Part shown: in pieces, positions 47,394 to 60,780 of the stretch
How the letters are laid out: the number at the start of each line of letters is the position of its first letter
Position numbering within the stretch: the stretch's first letter is position 1
Assembly: GCA_013399855.1 (NCBI GenBank)
Contig: VXAY01001955.1
Coordinates: 66,504-130,503, forward strand
Source of the DNA: Oxyruncus cristatus
Taxonomy: Eukaryota; Chordata; Aves; Passeriformes; Cotingidae
Direction: 5' to 3'
Length of the DNA: 64,000 bases
Made by a program: the position numbers and the translations under genes
The notes under the pieces: generated by a model
The model's input: only the letters and a program-made list of their open reading frames with translations
Told to the model about the DNA's origin: nothing
The model's database searches: none

Positions 47394-50300
47394 TAATTTT
47401 CATGTCACCCCCACTTCCAGATGTGGATCTCAATATGTTATTTCTTTTCCTCTTTAATTTCAGAATCTTTCCACGTACAAGACTAATTTTGAAATTTAGA
47501 GGGGTATCATTTTTACATGATTGTTTTAATTTTCATATAAAGTTTTAGTTCCTCTGACAAGATAGGATCTTTCTTCACATGTTTCATTCTTGGAAATTAG
47601 CACACAGCATTTTTGTCACTCTCCCTCTCAAGAGTAAGCTGATTTTTGTCCTGTGTGTACATGCAACTGCTAAATGTCTGATGAGAAACATAAAACACTC
47701 TCACATTCATAAGTTCAGACTGAAGCCTGAACAGATGCTTAGTCATCCTCAGTGTCTATCATCATTATGTAACCAGCTGTCTCAGGAGGGAAAGTGAACA
47801 ACTGTCTGTTTCTGCATCTCCACTGAGATGGTTAAGGAACCTAGGTGGCAGGCTGTGCTGAGAAAGATACCTGCTTGGTTGAGTTAAAATCTTAATTTAC
47901 AGTTTAACGTTGATGCCTGGGAAGCACAGAGGGATTTTCTTCTTTTTTTGAAATAAAAGTAAAAATTTTAAACAGGAACATTCTCTCTTCCAATTTATAG
48001 CCCACTTACTTTATGGCTAGGCTACTCCTTCCTGGTATTTTATGCTGAAGAATTAACAATACACTTCAGTTGCCATTGTAATGCATGCAATGGTAATGGA
48101 AATTTCTTAATGTTATTTCTGTGCTACTTCCTGCCAATTCCAGTAAATTTCACTGTTCTAACATCTGGATGTATTGAGCACAAATTCAGAGATCCATTTT
48201 GTAGTTTTGTCACATCACCATTTAGGTACTTTTTTGCTATAGTGACTTCTCTTTTACTCCTTGCACCAGCATATACTGCTATGTGACAGTGGGATATTTT
48301 CTTTTCAGAAAAGTGGCTAGTAACAAGCTCAAAAATGGACAGAAACAGAAGTATCTTCAAAATACTGCTTAAAACAGGCAAACAAGATGGAAGAGGACCA
48401 TTTGTTTGGGAGGCAGTAACTTATAGCTTTAATGTTTTGTTTTTTTCCCAGTGCCAGAGAATTTTTTTCCATAAAAAAATAGAGACTTCAAAGCATGCCA
48501 GCATGGAAAAAGCCCATGATTCTATTATATTATTATTAAAATATTATTATATTGCATTCTAAGGACACATTTTCTTTATACTTTAAAAGTATTTGTGTAT
48601 TAGAATCTGCATCTTTAAGTGACCAAAACAAAAAACAGGAAAAATGCCATTGCACTGCACTTTCAGTTTCCAGTTTCCTCATATCTAATCCCCTCTGAAG
48701 ACAGATAAGAGAAAAGACAAAGCAGATGTGCCCTGTGTTTTATCATTACATAAAGAGAATGTCTCTGAGGATCTCAAAGCAAAGGCAACAGGTCTGGCAC
48801 TTGTTTTCTTTGCAGTCATGAATTATTACGTATATTTTTAATTCTTAATAGTAACACCGTTGAAAGGTATAAATGCTGCTGTTGCAGTTACAGTATTATT
48901 CTACCAAAAGGAAAAGACCGTTTATGATAAGCAAGTTGTGCCTGACTGTTCTTGCTAAAGAATGGAGGAATGGCCTTTTTTAATACAGAATTATGGGCAA
49001 GACTACAGTTTTGGTACAGAATTTTAATTATATATTGAGCAATAATTTGCTGTTTTGGTAATTTTTTTCTTTTTTGCCAGGAGCAATCAGCCAGTAGTAC
49101 TCAGCTAATGGAGAAAATATACATATTTAAACCTCAAAACTGTGTGTCTTGCAGAACTTCTAAAATAATAGGAGTAAGTCCAAAATAAAAACAGAAGAAA
49201 AATTGTAGTACTTATAACAACAGTATAAACTATATAATGCATATATACAGATGAATTCTTTATATTTAAAATATTTTTTTTAAATCATAAGATCAAAATT
49301 GCTATGATAACATTGACTAATATTCTGAAGAGGAGACCTCCATGTGTTTCATCTCTTCCAGTAACCACTTCCTTTCGCAAGACAGAAGTGGTGTGGTGGC
49401 CCCACAATAGACATCTGAGCAACAGTCATAAGAACCTGCCTCAGGCCTCTGAATGTCTTGGGTTTTTTCAATTAGCTTCAGAAAATTTCATAGGCAGACC
49501 TATACTGTATTGTAGTAAGGAAACTGGCTCATGGGTAAGCAGCACAGAAGAATTTAGCATGGGAAGCAATGCAGAAAGGCGTGTCATGGGTGTGAACTTT
49601 CCTTGTGTGTGCTAATCCACTTTAGTATAACCTGATATTCAACTCCTAATGTCCAGTGGAATGAGAGTATAAATACTTGCTTGTACTCTTTGCACGTTTT
49701 GGAGTAAGTATCTCTTTGATGTTGATAACAATTTCTGTTCTAGGTTCATTCTGAACTCTATTATGTGCTTAATGTCCTCGTATCCCCACGTAAGATTCTG
49801 ATAAACTTACACTCTCCTTGTAGAGTTTCTGATTAAAATTTTTTCAGACAAAGCAGTTCTAGTTTTGTTATTTCATTCTGGATCAACTACCAGAACTATC
49901 TGATGCAGTAATGTAGTTCTTTCATTGCATCTCATCTCTGAGACTCTTACACAGCTGACCTTGTTGAATCCTGCAGTTTATGGGCAGTTATTTCTAGAGT
50001 TCTGAAATTTGTCAACCACAAAGGAAAGAATTTGAATTTTGTATTTTGAATTGATTACTTCTACTGAATGCACTATCAGCTTGAGACCTAAAAAAATTTA
50101 TTGTCTTTCCCTTTCCTCATTTTTGGGTGAGAAAAATAGAAGTGTTGCAAGCATGGTTTCTTTACCAGTATGTAATTATGTTTAGTTTCATGAAGTTACA
50201 AAACAGCAATACCCCAGGAAAATGTCTCTGTTCTGGTTTTTGAAATAGTACAGTTTGTTAACAGAAGTATGACACCACCCTCTTTAAAGTATTTTGAACC

Positions 50301-53300
50301 TTATAGATCAGTCAATTTTCTACAGCTGGAGTCACTGAATTGTTAGGTCTCAAACTAATCTTGTTGGAAGGTGGAGCTATGTGCTTAACAGGTGTTATTT
50401 TGGGGTTTAAGGCTACTGCAATATTATTACTGATATTCACAGAGATGGCAGGTTTGATTCTGTCCCAAAACCATCTAGGGATCCACCTAGGCTGGCTAGT
50501 TTCAGCAAGTTGAGCATTTAGTCACTGAAACAGGTATTATTTCTTACAGTGTAACAGTTTTGCACTCAAGCTGCATGGTGATTGATGATGATAGCACACA
50601 ATTGTCTGACCTTAATACACAAAGATTTATCTGACACATAAAAAGAAGCTCAGGGAGCTACTGTAGTTATAGGCTAAAGCCCTGTACGGAAATACAAGTT
50701 AACAAATTAGTCTTCAATTCTCAAAGATACTTGGTCTATCATATCAAGTACATCAATGTATCAGACAGTGACATTCTAAGGTCATGTCTGAAACTAGCTG
50801 TGGGAATGTCACAGCTAGAAACTCTTCCAGATGCTCTTTTCTCTTTCCCTCCCATCCCCACATTGAAATATAAAAAGAGAATGTCTGAGAATTTGCTTGG
50901 AGATCTGGACTTAAACCAGGATAAAATAGATTATCTTCATTAAAAAGATAGCCTGGTGTCAGTAATGTTCCAAAAGTCAAATACGTGCTGTTGGCTCAGC
51001 CACACTACCTCTAGTCTAAGGGACAAGAGGCCTCCCACTTTTGTGGCCTATCGAAGGTTTCCAGTCTGGTCTCAGGTGGTGCTCTCAGCTGCACATACGA
51101 TATACCTGCAATTAGAGCAATCAGGCACTCCAGGTTAGCTGCTGGAAGGAGTGATTCAGACCATCATTTAAGTGGGAGAGCTTGACATCTTTTTCTCAGG
51201 CTGTGCATCAATGGGTTTTATCTTATTGTTTAAAAAGTTTGGTGTATAATTAATAAAACTGCACACAACCATTATAGGGGTATCATATGCCTTTTAATAG
51301 TTGTCTAATAATTGGGTGTGTGGAAATCTTTTCAAATAAAAAAGCCTGATGTTAACTGTTTTGCTTTGGCTTTTAGCAGCAGGAGAAACAGAATTACACT
51401 TCTTCAAGGATGGGGATTGTGATGACAGGGGAATTTTCCTCAGAATAGGAATTTTCTTCAGAATAGGAATACTGGTCTAAGTAAAACTGAAAGAAAACCC
51501 ACCAACCCACCAACCCACCAAATCAAACCAAAAATACACCCCCAAACAAAGAAACAAAGAAACAAACAAAACAAAAACAAAAACAAAAACAAAAACAAAA
51601 ACAAAAACACCCCCCCCAANCCCCAAACAAAAACAAAACCCACCAAAACCAAAAAAACAGGAACAGAAATATACCCCACCAAATCATATATTATGAAAAA
51701 GTAATTATTTTCCCAGTGGTTAGTGGAGCTTTTTGTTATAAAACCAAACTCAGAAAAACCCCAACCAATCCCAAACAAAAAACAAAACAAAAAAACCAAC
51801 CAAACAAAAGACCCAAACCAAATTATTATGTGACTATGCATAGAATAGACAGCAGTGCATCTAAGACAATCTAGAAAAGATAATCAGGCACACCTGTCTA
51901 TCATATGTTATAGTAAAAGAAGAAAGACACACTGTCTGCTATTTAAAGTATATTATCTAAAGAAAATCTCCATGGAGGCAGAATAAAATCAATCATTTTA
52001 TTCTTATACAATGTGTTCATGTTCTGCATGTGGCCAAGAAAAAAAAAGTGATATAAGCTTACCTAGACCTTTTATATCTTTGAGCCCATTTTAATAGAAT
52101 ATCTTAGTGATTAGTCCACAGTGTGAGAAATTTTCCATACAGTATTGCCACCTACAGCATTAATCTATTTAATGCCTTTTCAGGTGAAAAAAAAAAATCA
52201 ATATAAAAAGATCTTAGGATATTGGGGATTAAAAGTCATCTCACAGATGTATAGGATTCCTCCTCTGGAGTTTCACTGCACAGCAAATTTTAATTCTCAG
52301 TACTTTAATGCTAACTGCAATACCAATGTTGTATGCTAGGTGTCCTGTACGATGCAGGGAAACAACTAGAACAGTCCTGTGCTTCAAAATCATATTGAGC
52401 TTTCCTTGGCTTCTGATTACACTTAGAGCCAACCTAGACTAACTCTGATAGTGGGCCTCTAAGGATTTCAGTCACATATGTAATTCATTCAAATTGCAAA
52501 TTTTGCAAGCATGCTACATGTCTGGGAACTTCTGAAATACCAGGCAAAGCTTATTGTACTGAGAGGTTCTACAGACATCAAAGAGAAGATGCAGTAAAGG
52601 GGTGGAGAAACAGGCTGGTATGATATCTTTCCTTAACTCTGGAAATACAGTATTAAATCAATAATGTAGTCTGTTAAATATTTGTGAGTCTCACTATATG
52701 AGTATGACAAACTCCACACAGTTTAATTTTTCTATGCAATAAAAAGGCATTTCAAGACTATGGCAGAAAAAAAAAATAGAAAAGAAAGAATATCTTTGTG
52801 TCTATTTCTCGTTAATAGCATTTAAAGTTGTGTGTTTGTTGTATGACTCACTGAACACCAAGGTACAGAACACTGCAATTTGCATGAACATGGCAAAATA
52901 GTGGAGTGACTTTTAGCATTCGCATCAGTTTCTCATATCTTGCCAGGGCAGGAATTTGTTAAAATCTATGATTTCTGAGGAGCAGTAAAGGTGAATTAAC
53001 TTACTGCTTGGTCTCAGCCCAACCCCTGTGTTGTGACTAATACCCACTCATTTTCAGGGAGCTAGCAGTATCTCACTAAAGGTTGTCTGCAATGGCAGAA
53101 GAGTATCTATAATACACAAAACAAAAGTTCTTTTGATACCTTTGTATAGACAGGCTGTTGGAGACTAAGCTTCTTTATTGCTCCTGGTTACAGCACTGTT
53201 CTATCAATGCATAGACTCTCTGCAGTGCAATATTACCCATAGTGCAGGTACATCCACTAGGCTTTCTTATAAAAACATCAGTGGACTGAATGGAGCCTGT

Positions 53301-55654
53301 CCCACCCTATGTGCTCTGACGCAAGACAAGGAACAGCAGCGTGAGAGGACTGGGAGGGTTTCGTGGGAGTATCCTTAAAGTATGGTTCAGTAGAACAGCC
53401 CGAGTGAAAGAGACCACTGCTTCTGTGTCTTGGGCAGATGTACAGAGTGTTTCCTTCTTCATTATGTGGAAAATGGAGCCTGAAACTTGATGTGGATGAA
53501 GAATAACTGTTCACCCAACATCCTAAAAAATAGGTGTTGACAATCAAGACCACATCGTTACTCTTTGTTTCTAACAGAAAAGTGGAAAATGTAATTTTTA
53601 TTGCTGGTGCTGCTGATCGCCCAGAGAAACAGGCAGATAGCAATGTAGTTGCAATATTCAGTGCAGCTGAGTCGTTGGAATATGGGCCTTCTGGGGTCTC
53701 GTCTCTTGCTTGTGGATGGGATAGTAGCTTCCTCTGCTATTTACCTACTCTCTGGATGGTTTTAGAAGTCTGGTCCTTCCTCACTGGCACTGTGTCACAG
53801 TGATATCAGCTGGTATGAAGATTCATATGGTAATATGTTTTATAACTCCATTTTATCACCTGAAAGCAATTTAACAATGAACTCAAAAGATGCATTACAG
53901 GTAGAGATTTGTTTACATTGCTACAAGCTACAACTCAGGTTTTTTACAAAGGGAAATGAATTATGCAAACATTTTCCTTTTACTAAGTCTGGTTAAGCCA
54001 CATTTTTTTCTCTAACTCTCTCAGGTTACACTGCCGTAAGCAACAACCTTGCCCAATGGTATTGCCTAACAGAGCTGTCACTCAAAGGTGTTGTTTAACT
54101 TGTTTTTCTTCATTCTAGTGTGAAGGAAGGTTAAACAGTCAGTCAGGTTAGATACACTAATGTAGTATATTAGCAAGAAGAAGAGAATATATATAAGCTA
54201 TCAACTTCTAAGTTGCCGATACGGAACAAAACATCAATGTCAACAGTAAACATTCCAGGTTGCTACCACAGACAGAAAAGCTTTTTCTTGCTGTATTTTT
54301 TTTATCTTATCACTTTCCTCTTAAAAATAAAAGTAAAGGCACATATTTCATACTATAAGCCACAGAAATGTTGGAGAAAATGCAAGAATCTAGATTTAAC
54401 TTTGCATGGAAAATTACGTGTGTTCACATGTCTATTGTCAGACACAGCTATTCCATTCATATCGGCTAGACCTGAGATTCCATGGTATTCCCAGTCTTTG
54501 CTCATTCATTAGTCAGCTGCCTGAGAACACTGGCAGACCACAATGCCTCACTAATGGAGTGCTGTTCATCTCTAAATCAGATATGTCAATTTAATGTTAA
54601 TATTTATTATTGCATTTAAATTTTAAACATAATTCTCGAGAAGTATAATTGACATCTAGGAAAAAAATTACTTTTACAAATATGTGTGGGGAAGCCTCAA
54701 ATAGGTTCATTATTATTAGGTAAGAGAAGACTGTTCTCTCATGATTTATGGTCAAGATCTGCAGGTTGCATAGAAAAAGACAAAAATGTTCCTTATCTTT
54801 CTCTCACACCTCATTTTCAGCAGCCTGCTCTCTAAGGTGAGACAAAGCAAACCATCCTGTTTTTTTATTATAGGCTTTGCATAACTGTTCATTTATTCTT
54901 TAATTAAACACCCTTGAAAAACAGTCATACAATCTGGCCTTCTGCTTTCACTTATCGTAACCACTAAGTATAATAAAAGTCTCAAACTATAAATGACTGT
55001 AGATGCTGAATATTTTAATTTTTGAGACCCCAACTTTGGCTGCCTGCCAGCCCTCAAATATGGCCAGATCAGGATGTGTATCAGAAACAAAACAGAATTC
55101 TAAACACTCACAATAGCATTTTATATTCTACATAACAAAAATTATTTTAAGAGTACAGGTGCAATTTAAAGACAATTTTAAGATGCCAAAGCTAGGATAC
55201 ATGCTACCTCTGTGGAAAATCTAGTAGGAAACCCATAATTTTTAGCAACATAATTTTTTTTCTTTTGTTGTAGCATCATAATCTCTTCTTTGAAGCAGAA
55301 TCCTCTGGTAAATTTATTTGCCTTGCAAGTTTGAGGTTTTTTTCCAGCAAACAGGAGTTAAGATTTCAGGGAAGAAATAAGTAGCAGGGACATGAGAATT
55401 TGAGCAAAGGCCTGAGTTTTCAAAAAGATATTCCTTAACAAAACAATGGTAGAAAAGAAAGTAGGACTTGCTTATCCCATTTTTAGTCTCTTATTAGTTA
55501 GAATAGTTAATATTTAAAGTCCAACTGAAATTCTCTCCCCTTTAGTATAAGTTTATTACTTCCTACAATGAAATTGATGATTTTTGAAGATTTCTGAATT
55601 CAGTCTTCTAAGAAAGAACTCAAGGTTCTTACATTACTAGACCACCAAACTTAC
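47394..55654. other. Rest of intron 2, 8.3 kb
   Basis: AT-rich, non-coding. An 85-codon minus-strand open frame at 48124-48381 and a 103-codon plus-strand frame at 49304-49615 have no splice support that I can see. The A/C-rich simple repeat at 51497-51829 is listed separately. No named transposon seen. Confidence 0.5.
51497..51829. repeat. A/C-rich low-complexity tract with one N
   Basis: Tandem ccaacccac units, then about six aaaaac units (51563-51610), a C run, a single N at 51620 and further caaac/aaacc mixtures, with a non-repetitive interval near 51665-51750. It gives a spurious 127-codon frame on the minus strand. Length and base calls are likely unreliable. Confidence 0.85.
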
Positions 55655-55789
55655 TTTTTAGTCTTTCACCAGAAGCCACATTCGTCAGCCCTTTGATCAT
55701 TCCCTTGTATCTCTCTTGTTCATCTTCTGATATTGCATTTCTTGGAATGACAAGAGTGTCATGCCTGAAATACTCATTAACGTGTTGAT
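55655..55789 (-). CDS. Coiled-coil gene, exon 2
   Basis: Residues 4-49; 135 bp, phase 1 in and out. The acceptor is TTTTCCACAG|AT (codon G+AT = Asp) and the donor AAAAA|GTAAGT. The peptide includes QHVNEYFRHDTLVIPRNAIS and ERYKGMIKGLTNVASGERLK. Two of the three frames contain stops, which singles out this one. Confidence 0.86.
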
Positions 55790-56082
55790 CTGTGGAAAAT
55801 CAATCCTGTTTTTCTAAAAAACTCAAACTTTTTGTAAAACCTGCCGTGACTTCACTAAGAAGACCTTGATTTGTCACACTTTTCTAAATGTTTATGAAGA
55901 CAGGTACACAATTTTCCAACTGGTCCCCCCTAGCATTTAGACACACATTTTCCTAGATTAGCAAGACAGCTTTTGAAAAATAATCAGCTCTATTTAAAAC
56001 TATACTCATTCATTTGTGGTTACCTTTCTGCTATGTAAACAACTTAGGTCTTTTAATATGTCTTTCATATCAGTGGGTTCTT

Positions 56083-56218
56083 TTTTTTTTTTTTTTTTTT
56101 TCTTTTTTAAACCTGTGAANNNNNNNNNNNNNNNNNNNNNNNNNNNNNNNNNNNNNNNNNNNNNNNNNNNNNNNNNNNNNNNNNNNNNNNNNNNNNNTTT
56201 TTTTTTTTTTTTTTTTTT
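56083..56218. other. Assembly gap (78 N) between T runs
   Basis: N at 56120-56197, preceded by a T tract from about 56083 (broken by one C) plus 'aaacctgtgaa', and followed by a T run to 56218. It lies in intron 1, about 180 bp from exon 1. The gap was probably caused by the homopolymer; true length unknown. Confidence 0.95.
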
Positions 56219-56398
56219 GACATTTTTACACCTGAGAAGCTGAAAACAGAGGGTTTTCCTCTTCACACTTTTCACTCAGCTTATTTAACGTAATAGTGGC
56301 CTGGTTCCACCCTTCCACTCTCAACAACTGTGTGCCATAATGTAACATATATGAACTTTTTTTAAAAACTAAATAAATATTATATCCTAAAAAATTAC

Positions 56399-56508
56399 CT
56401 TCGTCCATGGTAATCAGTCTGTTTCTCAGGGCCAGTGTTTTCACAGAGACGAGATTAACTTCTGGTATTTTCTGAAAGCCTCACACAGTGTGTATATAAA
56501 TATTTAAC
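56399..56508 (-). CDS. Coiled-coil gene, exon 1 (start codon at 56408)
   Basis: It ends with donor GACGAAG|GTAATT (exon edge 56399). The ATG at 56406-56408 is in a strong context (ACCATGG), and only 10 coding nt lie in this exon (Met-Asp-Glu plus one base). The 5' edge is either the acceptor TTTTTTGCAG at 56508, or TTTCAG at 56471, or a transcription start. With the 56508 edge an in-frame TGA precedes the ATG with no other ATG between. With the 56471 edge the frame stays open through 21 upstream codons (including EVNLVSVKTLALRNRLIT), so an N-terminal extension from further exons cannot be excluded. Confidence 0.7.
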
Positions 56509-59500
56509 CTGCAAAAAATGCAAGAGCTTCACTAGGCAACAAGATACCTGCAGAAAGTAAAATGAGAGACATGGATCAGGTTTCTTCTCACTGATTCCTA
56601 TGGTGGGAAATGTTGGGTTTACCAGCAGATTAGAATTTACTACATGAAACCAAATGCTGGAGAAAGCATTATGATAAAGAGAGAAAAAAAAAATACAGGC
56701 TGACGTTATATATCTGAAAGAAAAATACCCATAAGGGGTATTTTAGAAGTGTTTCATTCAAATATTTTACAAACATCCACTCTTCCCCGCTTCAGCAGAA
56801 ACAAAGTAAAATAGTATTCTTTTGCTACATTTCCAGTAGTGGTGAAACTGGTAGAGATGCAAGTGGTGTTTCACGCAATTTCAGCCCTAATTTCATATGA
56901 ACTGAGTTACTGCATGGTTCCAGATGAAACTGTTGCCACATTAGAGCAAAGTTTGCCCTGCTTTTTATGATTGCTTCACATAAGTGTATGGCCATTTTCC
57001 TTCTTTGATAATTAAAGGTAAAAACCCCACACTTTTATCGTTGCAAATACTATTGTGCTGTGACAGGCCTCAACTGACACAGGCAGGTTATTTTGAACTG
57101 CAAATCTAACGTGCTGTTCTCTTGGAATAACTCCAGGTACAAAACTTCTGATATATTCCTGTATTATTATGAACAATGCAGCAGTAGAAACGGGGAGAAA
57201 CAAGTACTATTCTGCAGTTGCAAAAGCAAATACAGAATAAAGGGTTCGCAGGCTGGTGCGATCCACCCTCGGCAGGTAAGAACAGTGGCTCAGGATTTCT
57301 ACCTCACCGCTATTGTTCTGCACTCCACCCTTATGTCAAAATGGATTAAAACCAGGAACTTGCCTTTAGATTGCAGTCCAAAAGGAATGCTTTTGGTATC
57401 ACTAACTCAACAAGCAGTTTCACTGTGGACTTATAGGAAGCAGGTTCATTGTTAATCTTTGTACAAATAATTGACAACTAATTTAATTTTGAAAACTATT
57501 TTCTGTAGTCTGCTATTTTGAATATGTTATAGCTTCACTGGCATGTAGAAAATATAGCATGATATGAGACCTAGATAAAAGGCTTCTCTGAGGGCATACT
57601 TTTCTTATAAAAAAAGAACTCTTCCGTAATTTTTCTTTTTATGATAACAAAAATATAAAGGGATGCTTTTGTCTACCCCCATCTTTTCCTCTTACCACAT
57701 CAGTTAAAAAAAGGATAAGGAATAGAAAAGGAGAAAAAGAAATGAGAAAAATCAACCATCTTAACAACTGAGGGTGTTGGATTTAAAATATTCGCAACCT
57801 TTTATTTTATTAAAATTAAAAACATATTTGACGGATTATGTATCCAAATCTTTTTACAGTAATAAAATTATGTATGACATATGATTAGCACTACAACTAT
57901 TGCTAAAAGAAGAAACTGGTAAAACAAAAAAATTACTGGACTCCAAGTTGTATTTAAATAAGATATTTTAGGCTCCTACTGCAATTTTTTAATATTCATT
58001 ATAATGTTTATTGCTTTGTTTAATCTTTTAAGGAGCGTGTAGTAGTCCTAGTCTTGAACTAGAATGTGACTGTGCCAGCTATTAAACAAACATAACAAAA
58101 CAGATTAGTAGTGCCACACATATCTTAAGGCCACTTCTTTCAGTACTTTTGTTCTGATTGGTATTCTTTCTAATTTTACATTAAGAAGAATCTCTACCTG
58201 ACAAACCTTCTTTACATTTTTACATAAAAAAACCTTCAAAAAAGCCTATAGTAATCAGTTACACTTAATGTCTTTTTTTAAAACCAACATCATTGGGACT
58301 CACTATTCCATTCTTGTCTCTAGTATTTTCTTATCCATAATACTTCATGGATAATCATGTGAAGATAAATCTCATGTTCCTCTTTGTGTATTCCCATTTA
58401 CTTTGATTCTCTTTAGAACCTCGTAGCAGCTCCAGGGAGAAATAATTTATTGTAGTATAGAATTGGGCCACATTTGAAATGTCACATCTGCACCTTTCTC
58501 TGAGGAAACGCAGATGCAAACCCCAGCTCTGAGTTTTGTATCTTTAGGCAGTTGTATAATGGGACAAATTACAACAAATATAAACATGCCTTTAAGTTTC
58601 TTTTCTTTGAAATGGGAAGAAGCTTAAACTCTTTAAAATTTTTCATTAATAATTGTGACTTGCACCATGCCACCCACTGTGTCCTGGTGGTATTTCTTCC
58701 CAAACAGCAACAGTCTTGAGGCAATCCAATCTAGGGTAAAACTGAAGCAAAAGAACAGTTTTCTGAGGTTTTAGCTGGAAATGCAATAAGGAATTCCTAT
58801 TCAACATTGCAATACAGAAATCTCTAGGAAATCTCCTGGACACAAATTATATTACTGAATGTCAACAATAAACTTATATTTAAATTGAGGGAAAAAACCA
58901 CATAAAATGGAGGAGGTAAAAAAAGTTACATTTTCAAATGAAATACTACAGTTTAGATTTTTTGCTATCAGTACTTCATTTTTGTGAAGGTTTGAGGTAA
59001 AAGCACATGAAGAGTTTAATTTTTTTCTGAGATAAAACTGTTCTAATGTTCCATAGAAGCAAATCGGTTTTGCAATCACTGACTAATTGAGAATTAGTTC
59101 TGTCTCCTAATTTTGGCAGGTAAGCTATTGAGCGAAATGGTAAGAGCCAAGGCGTCTCAAATAACTTTTCCTAACCACAAAACCCCCTACTGGTAACAGA
59201 AACAAGGTATTACAAGAGCAAATGGAATGTACAGTTTCCTCAATTTTTTATGACTGTTCTTACCACACCCTGAATGTTGACAATGAGCAAAACATGATTT
59301 ACTATTATTCACTTATTATGTGATTCCTGTTTCTGCATGGTAATGGGACCCAAGACAGGGCTGTGCCACCCTGAACAAATATCAGCTTGACTGAAGGGAT
59401 TCTGAAGCTTCAGAGTATGATACTTGCTCCTCATTGTAAATAGGGAGTAAGATATGGTTTATTGTTTTAACCTGTATGTTTCTTGTCAATAGATCTGCTC

Positions 59501-60780
59501 ACTGATATAATTCAACATACAGAAACAACGAAAGCAGCACAGTTTGCTGAGGAGATATTTGTAAATATAATCATATAGTATTTTTTTATAAATGTATAAT
59601 ATTTTCTTTAAAAGAAAAAGAGATGCACAAGAAATGGCAGTAGATGTAAAGCTACTCTGAAGCATCTAAGCAATTTCAGAATGTCAAATAAACTGGGAAA
59701 CCCCAGATGGAAAATTTAACCTGCATATTGCAATGGCACAGGTGATTCATCCGCTGATTAACTTTTTGCTAGTTAATGTTGTCTCTTCTTTCTTTGAAAT
59801 TATGACAACGTATTTTGGAGCAGGGTTCAGTCTCTTGTAAATCACAGAACTGCTCATCCTGCTTCCTGGTCTCAGTGGAAGACACTGCCCAGTTCCCCTA
59901 GTCCTAAGACAAGTTGTGACACACCAGCACCTCTCCTGGGTTTAGTATTTGGTTAGGGGGGTTGTTGTAGTTTTTGTTTTGGTTTGGTTTAGTTTTGTTG
60001 CTTTGGTTTTGTTGTTTTGGTTGGTTGGTTGGTTGGTTGGTTTTGGTTGGTTTGGTTTGGTTTTTGTCTCTGTGTTATTTTTATTTTCTCAAGACTTTTC
60101 TCTGTCCAGGGCACTGACCTTTCCACAACATTAATAATACAGTTCAATTGTTTAAAGAAGCATTCTGTCAGTTGTGTTCCCTTCCCTTGCATGACACTTC
60201 TGTTACTATTTACACCCTCTGATTAGCATTATACACTCCACAGCAGATAAAAAGCTTATGCATTCTGAATTTGTCTTGTACCCTCAGTACTTTCCCTGAA
60301 TATGCACTAAGTTATCCCTTCCACAGTGATTTACTATTTTTGTCACAGTTTCATCACCATATAGGTCTGTTTTGCTCTACTGGAATTTGGAGGAAGATTT
60401 GTGTAAATCTTCCAGGGTTTGTAAAGTTTTTTCCTAGCAGCTCCCTAGCAGGTACAGATTTTCCACATACAAATTACATTGGCACACAACCATACCAGAG
60501 TCAGGGTTTATGTCTGGAAAGTAGGCTGACAACTTGAAAAGCTTCTGGAAGTGTTTCTCAGTTTGTGCCTGCAAGATCCGAGGATCCAAGCAACAAGCTT
60601 ACCAAAGGGGTTTTATTTCAAAAATGTACAAGGCTCCAAACATTTACCCACCGAATTTATTAGAAAAGCCTTCAGTTCTTTTAAAACGTTAAAAGATAGT
60701 GCAGAGGAGAAATGTCACACACTTTTTTTTTTTGGAAGTACTTTTACTGGTAAACTTTAGAAAATAAGGGAACTTGGCAA
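56509..60780. other. Non-coding stretch upstream of the gene
   Basis: It should contain the gene's promoter and any 5' UTR exons, but I could not identify them. An acceptor with a strong pyrimidine tract (CATTTTACTTTCTGCAG, minus strand) at about 56548 may belong to another 5' exon. A small CpG cluster and a plus-strand donor lie at 57180-57290. A G/T-rich repeat at 59949-60071 is listed separately. Nothing else recognised. Confidence 0.4.
59949..60071. repeat. G/T-rich low-complexity tract
   Basis: Mixtures of tttgg and ttgtt units around a clean (ttgg)5-6 core at about 60018-60042. It makes overlapping spurious open frames on both strands. Confidence 0.88.

Larger units (their letters stand above)
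33421..56508 (-). other. Gene span: 13-coding-exon coiled-coil protein
   Basis: Thirteen coding exons on the minus strand join without a phase error into 1635 nt (544 residues plus stop). Every intron is GT-AG. Exon phases are 1,1,1,1,0,0,0,0,1,0,0,2, then the stop. The protein is hydrophilic, without a signal peptide or membrane segment. It is helical with coiled-coil character roughly from residue 185 to 430. The N-terminal 180 residues are less regular. I do not recognise the family; a testis or cilia type uncharacterised coiled-coil protein is only a guess. The start ATG (56406-56408) is in ACCATGG context, with an in-frame TGA upstream if the 5' exon begins at the acceptor at 56508. The introns carry LTRs and a LINE fragment. 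The largest intron, between exons 2 and 3, is 11.7 kb. Confidence 0.85.

Noticed and set aside
48124..48381. 85-codon minus-strand frame in intron 2 as an extra exon
   Set aside because: No acceptor and donor in matching phase 1 could be found, and exons 2 and 3 already join in frame.
51458..51841. 127-codon minus-strand open frame with repeating Phe-Leu
   Set aside because: It is the translation of the A/C-rich low-complexity tract and contains an N. It has no start or splice context.
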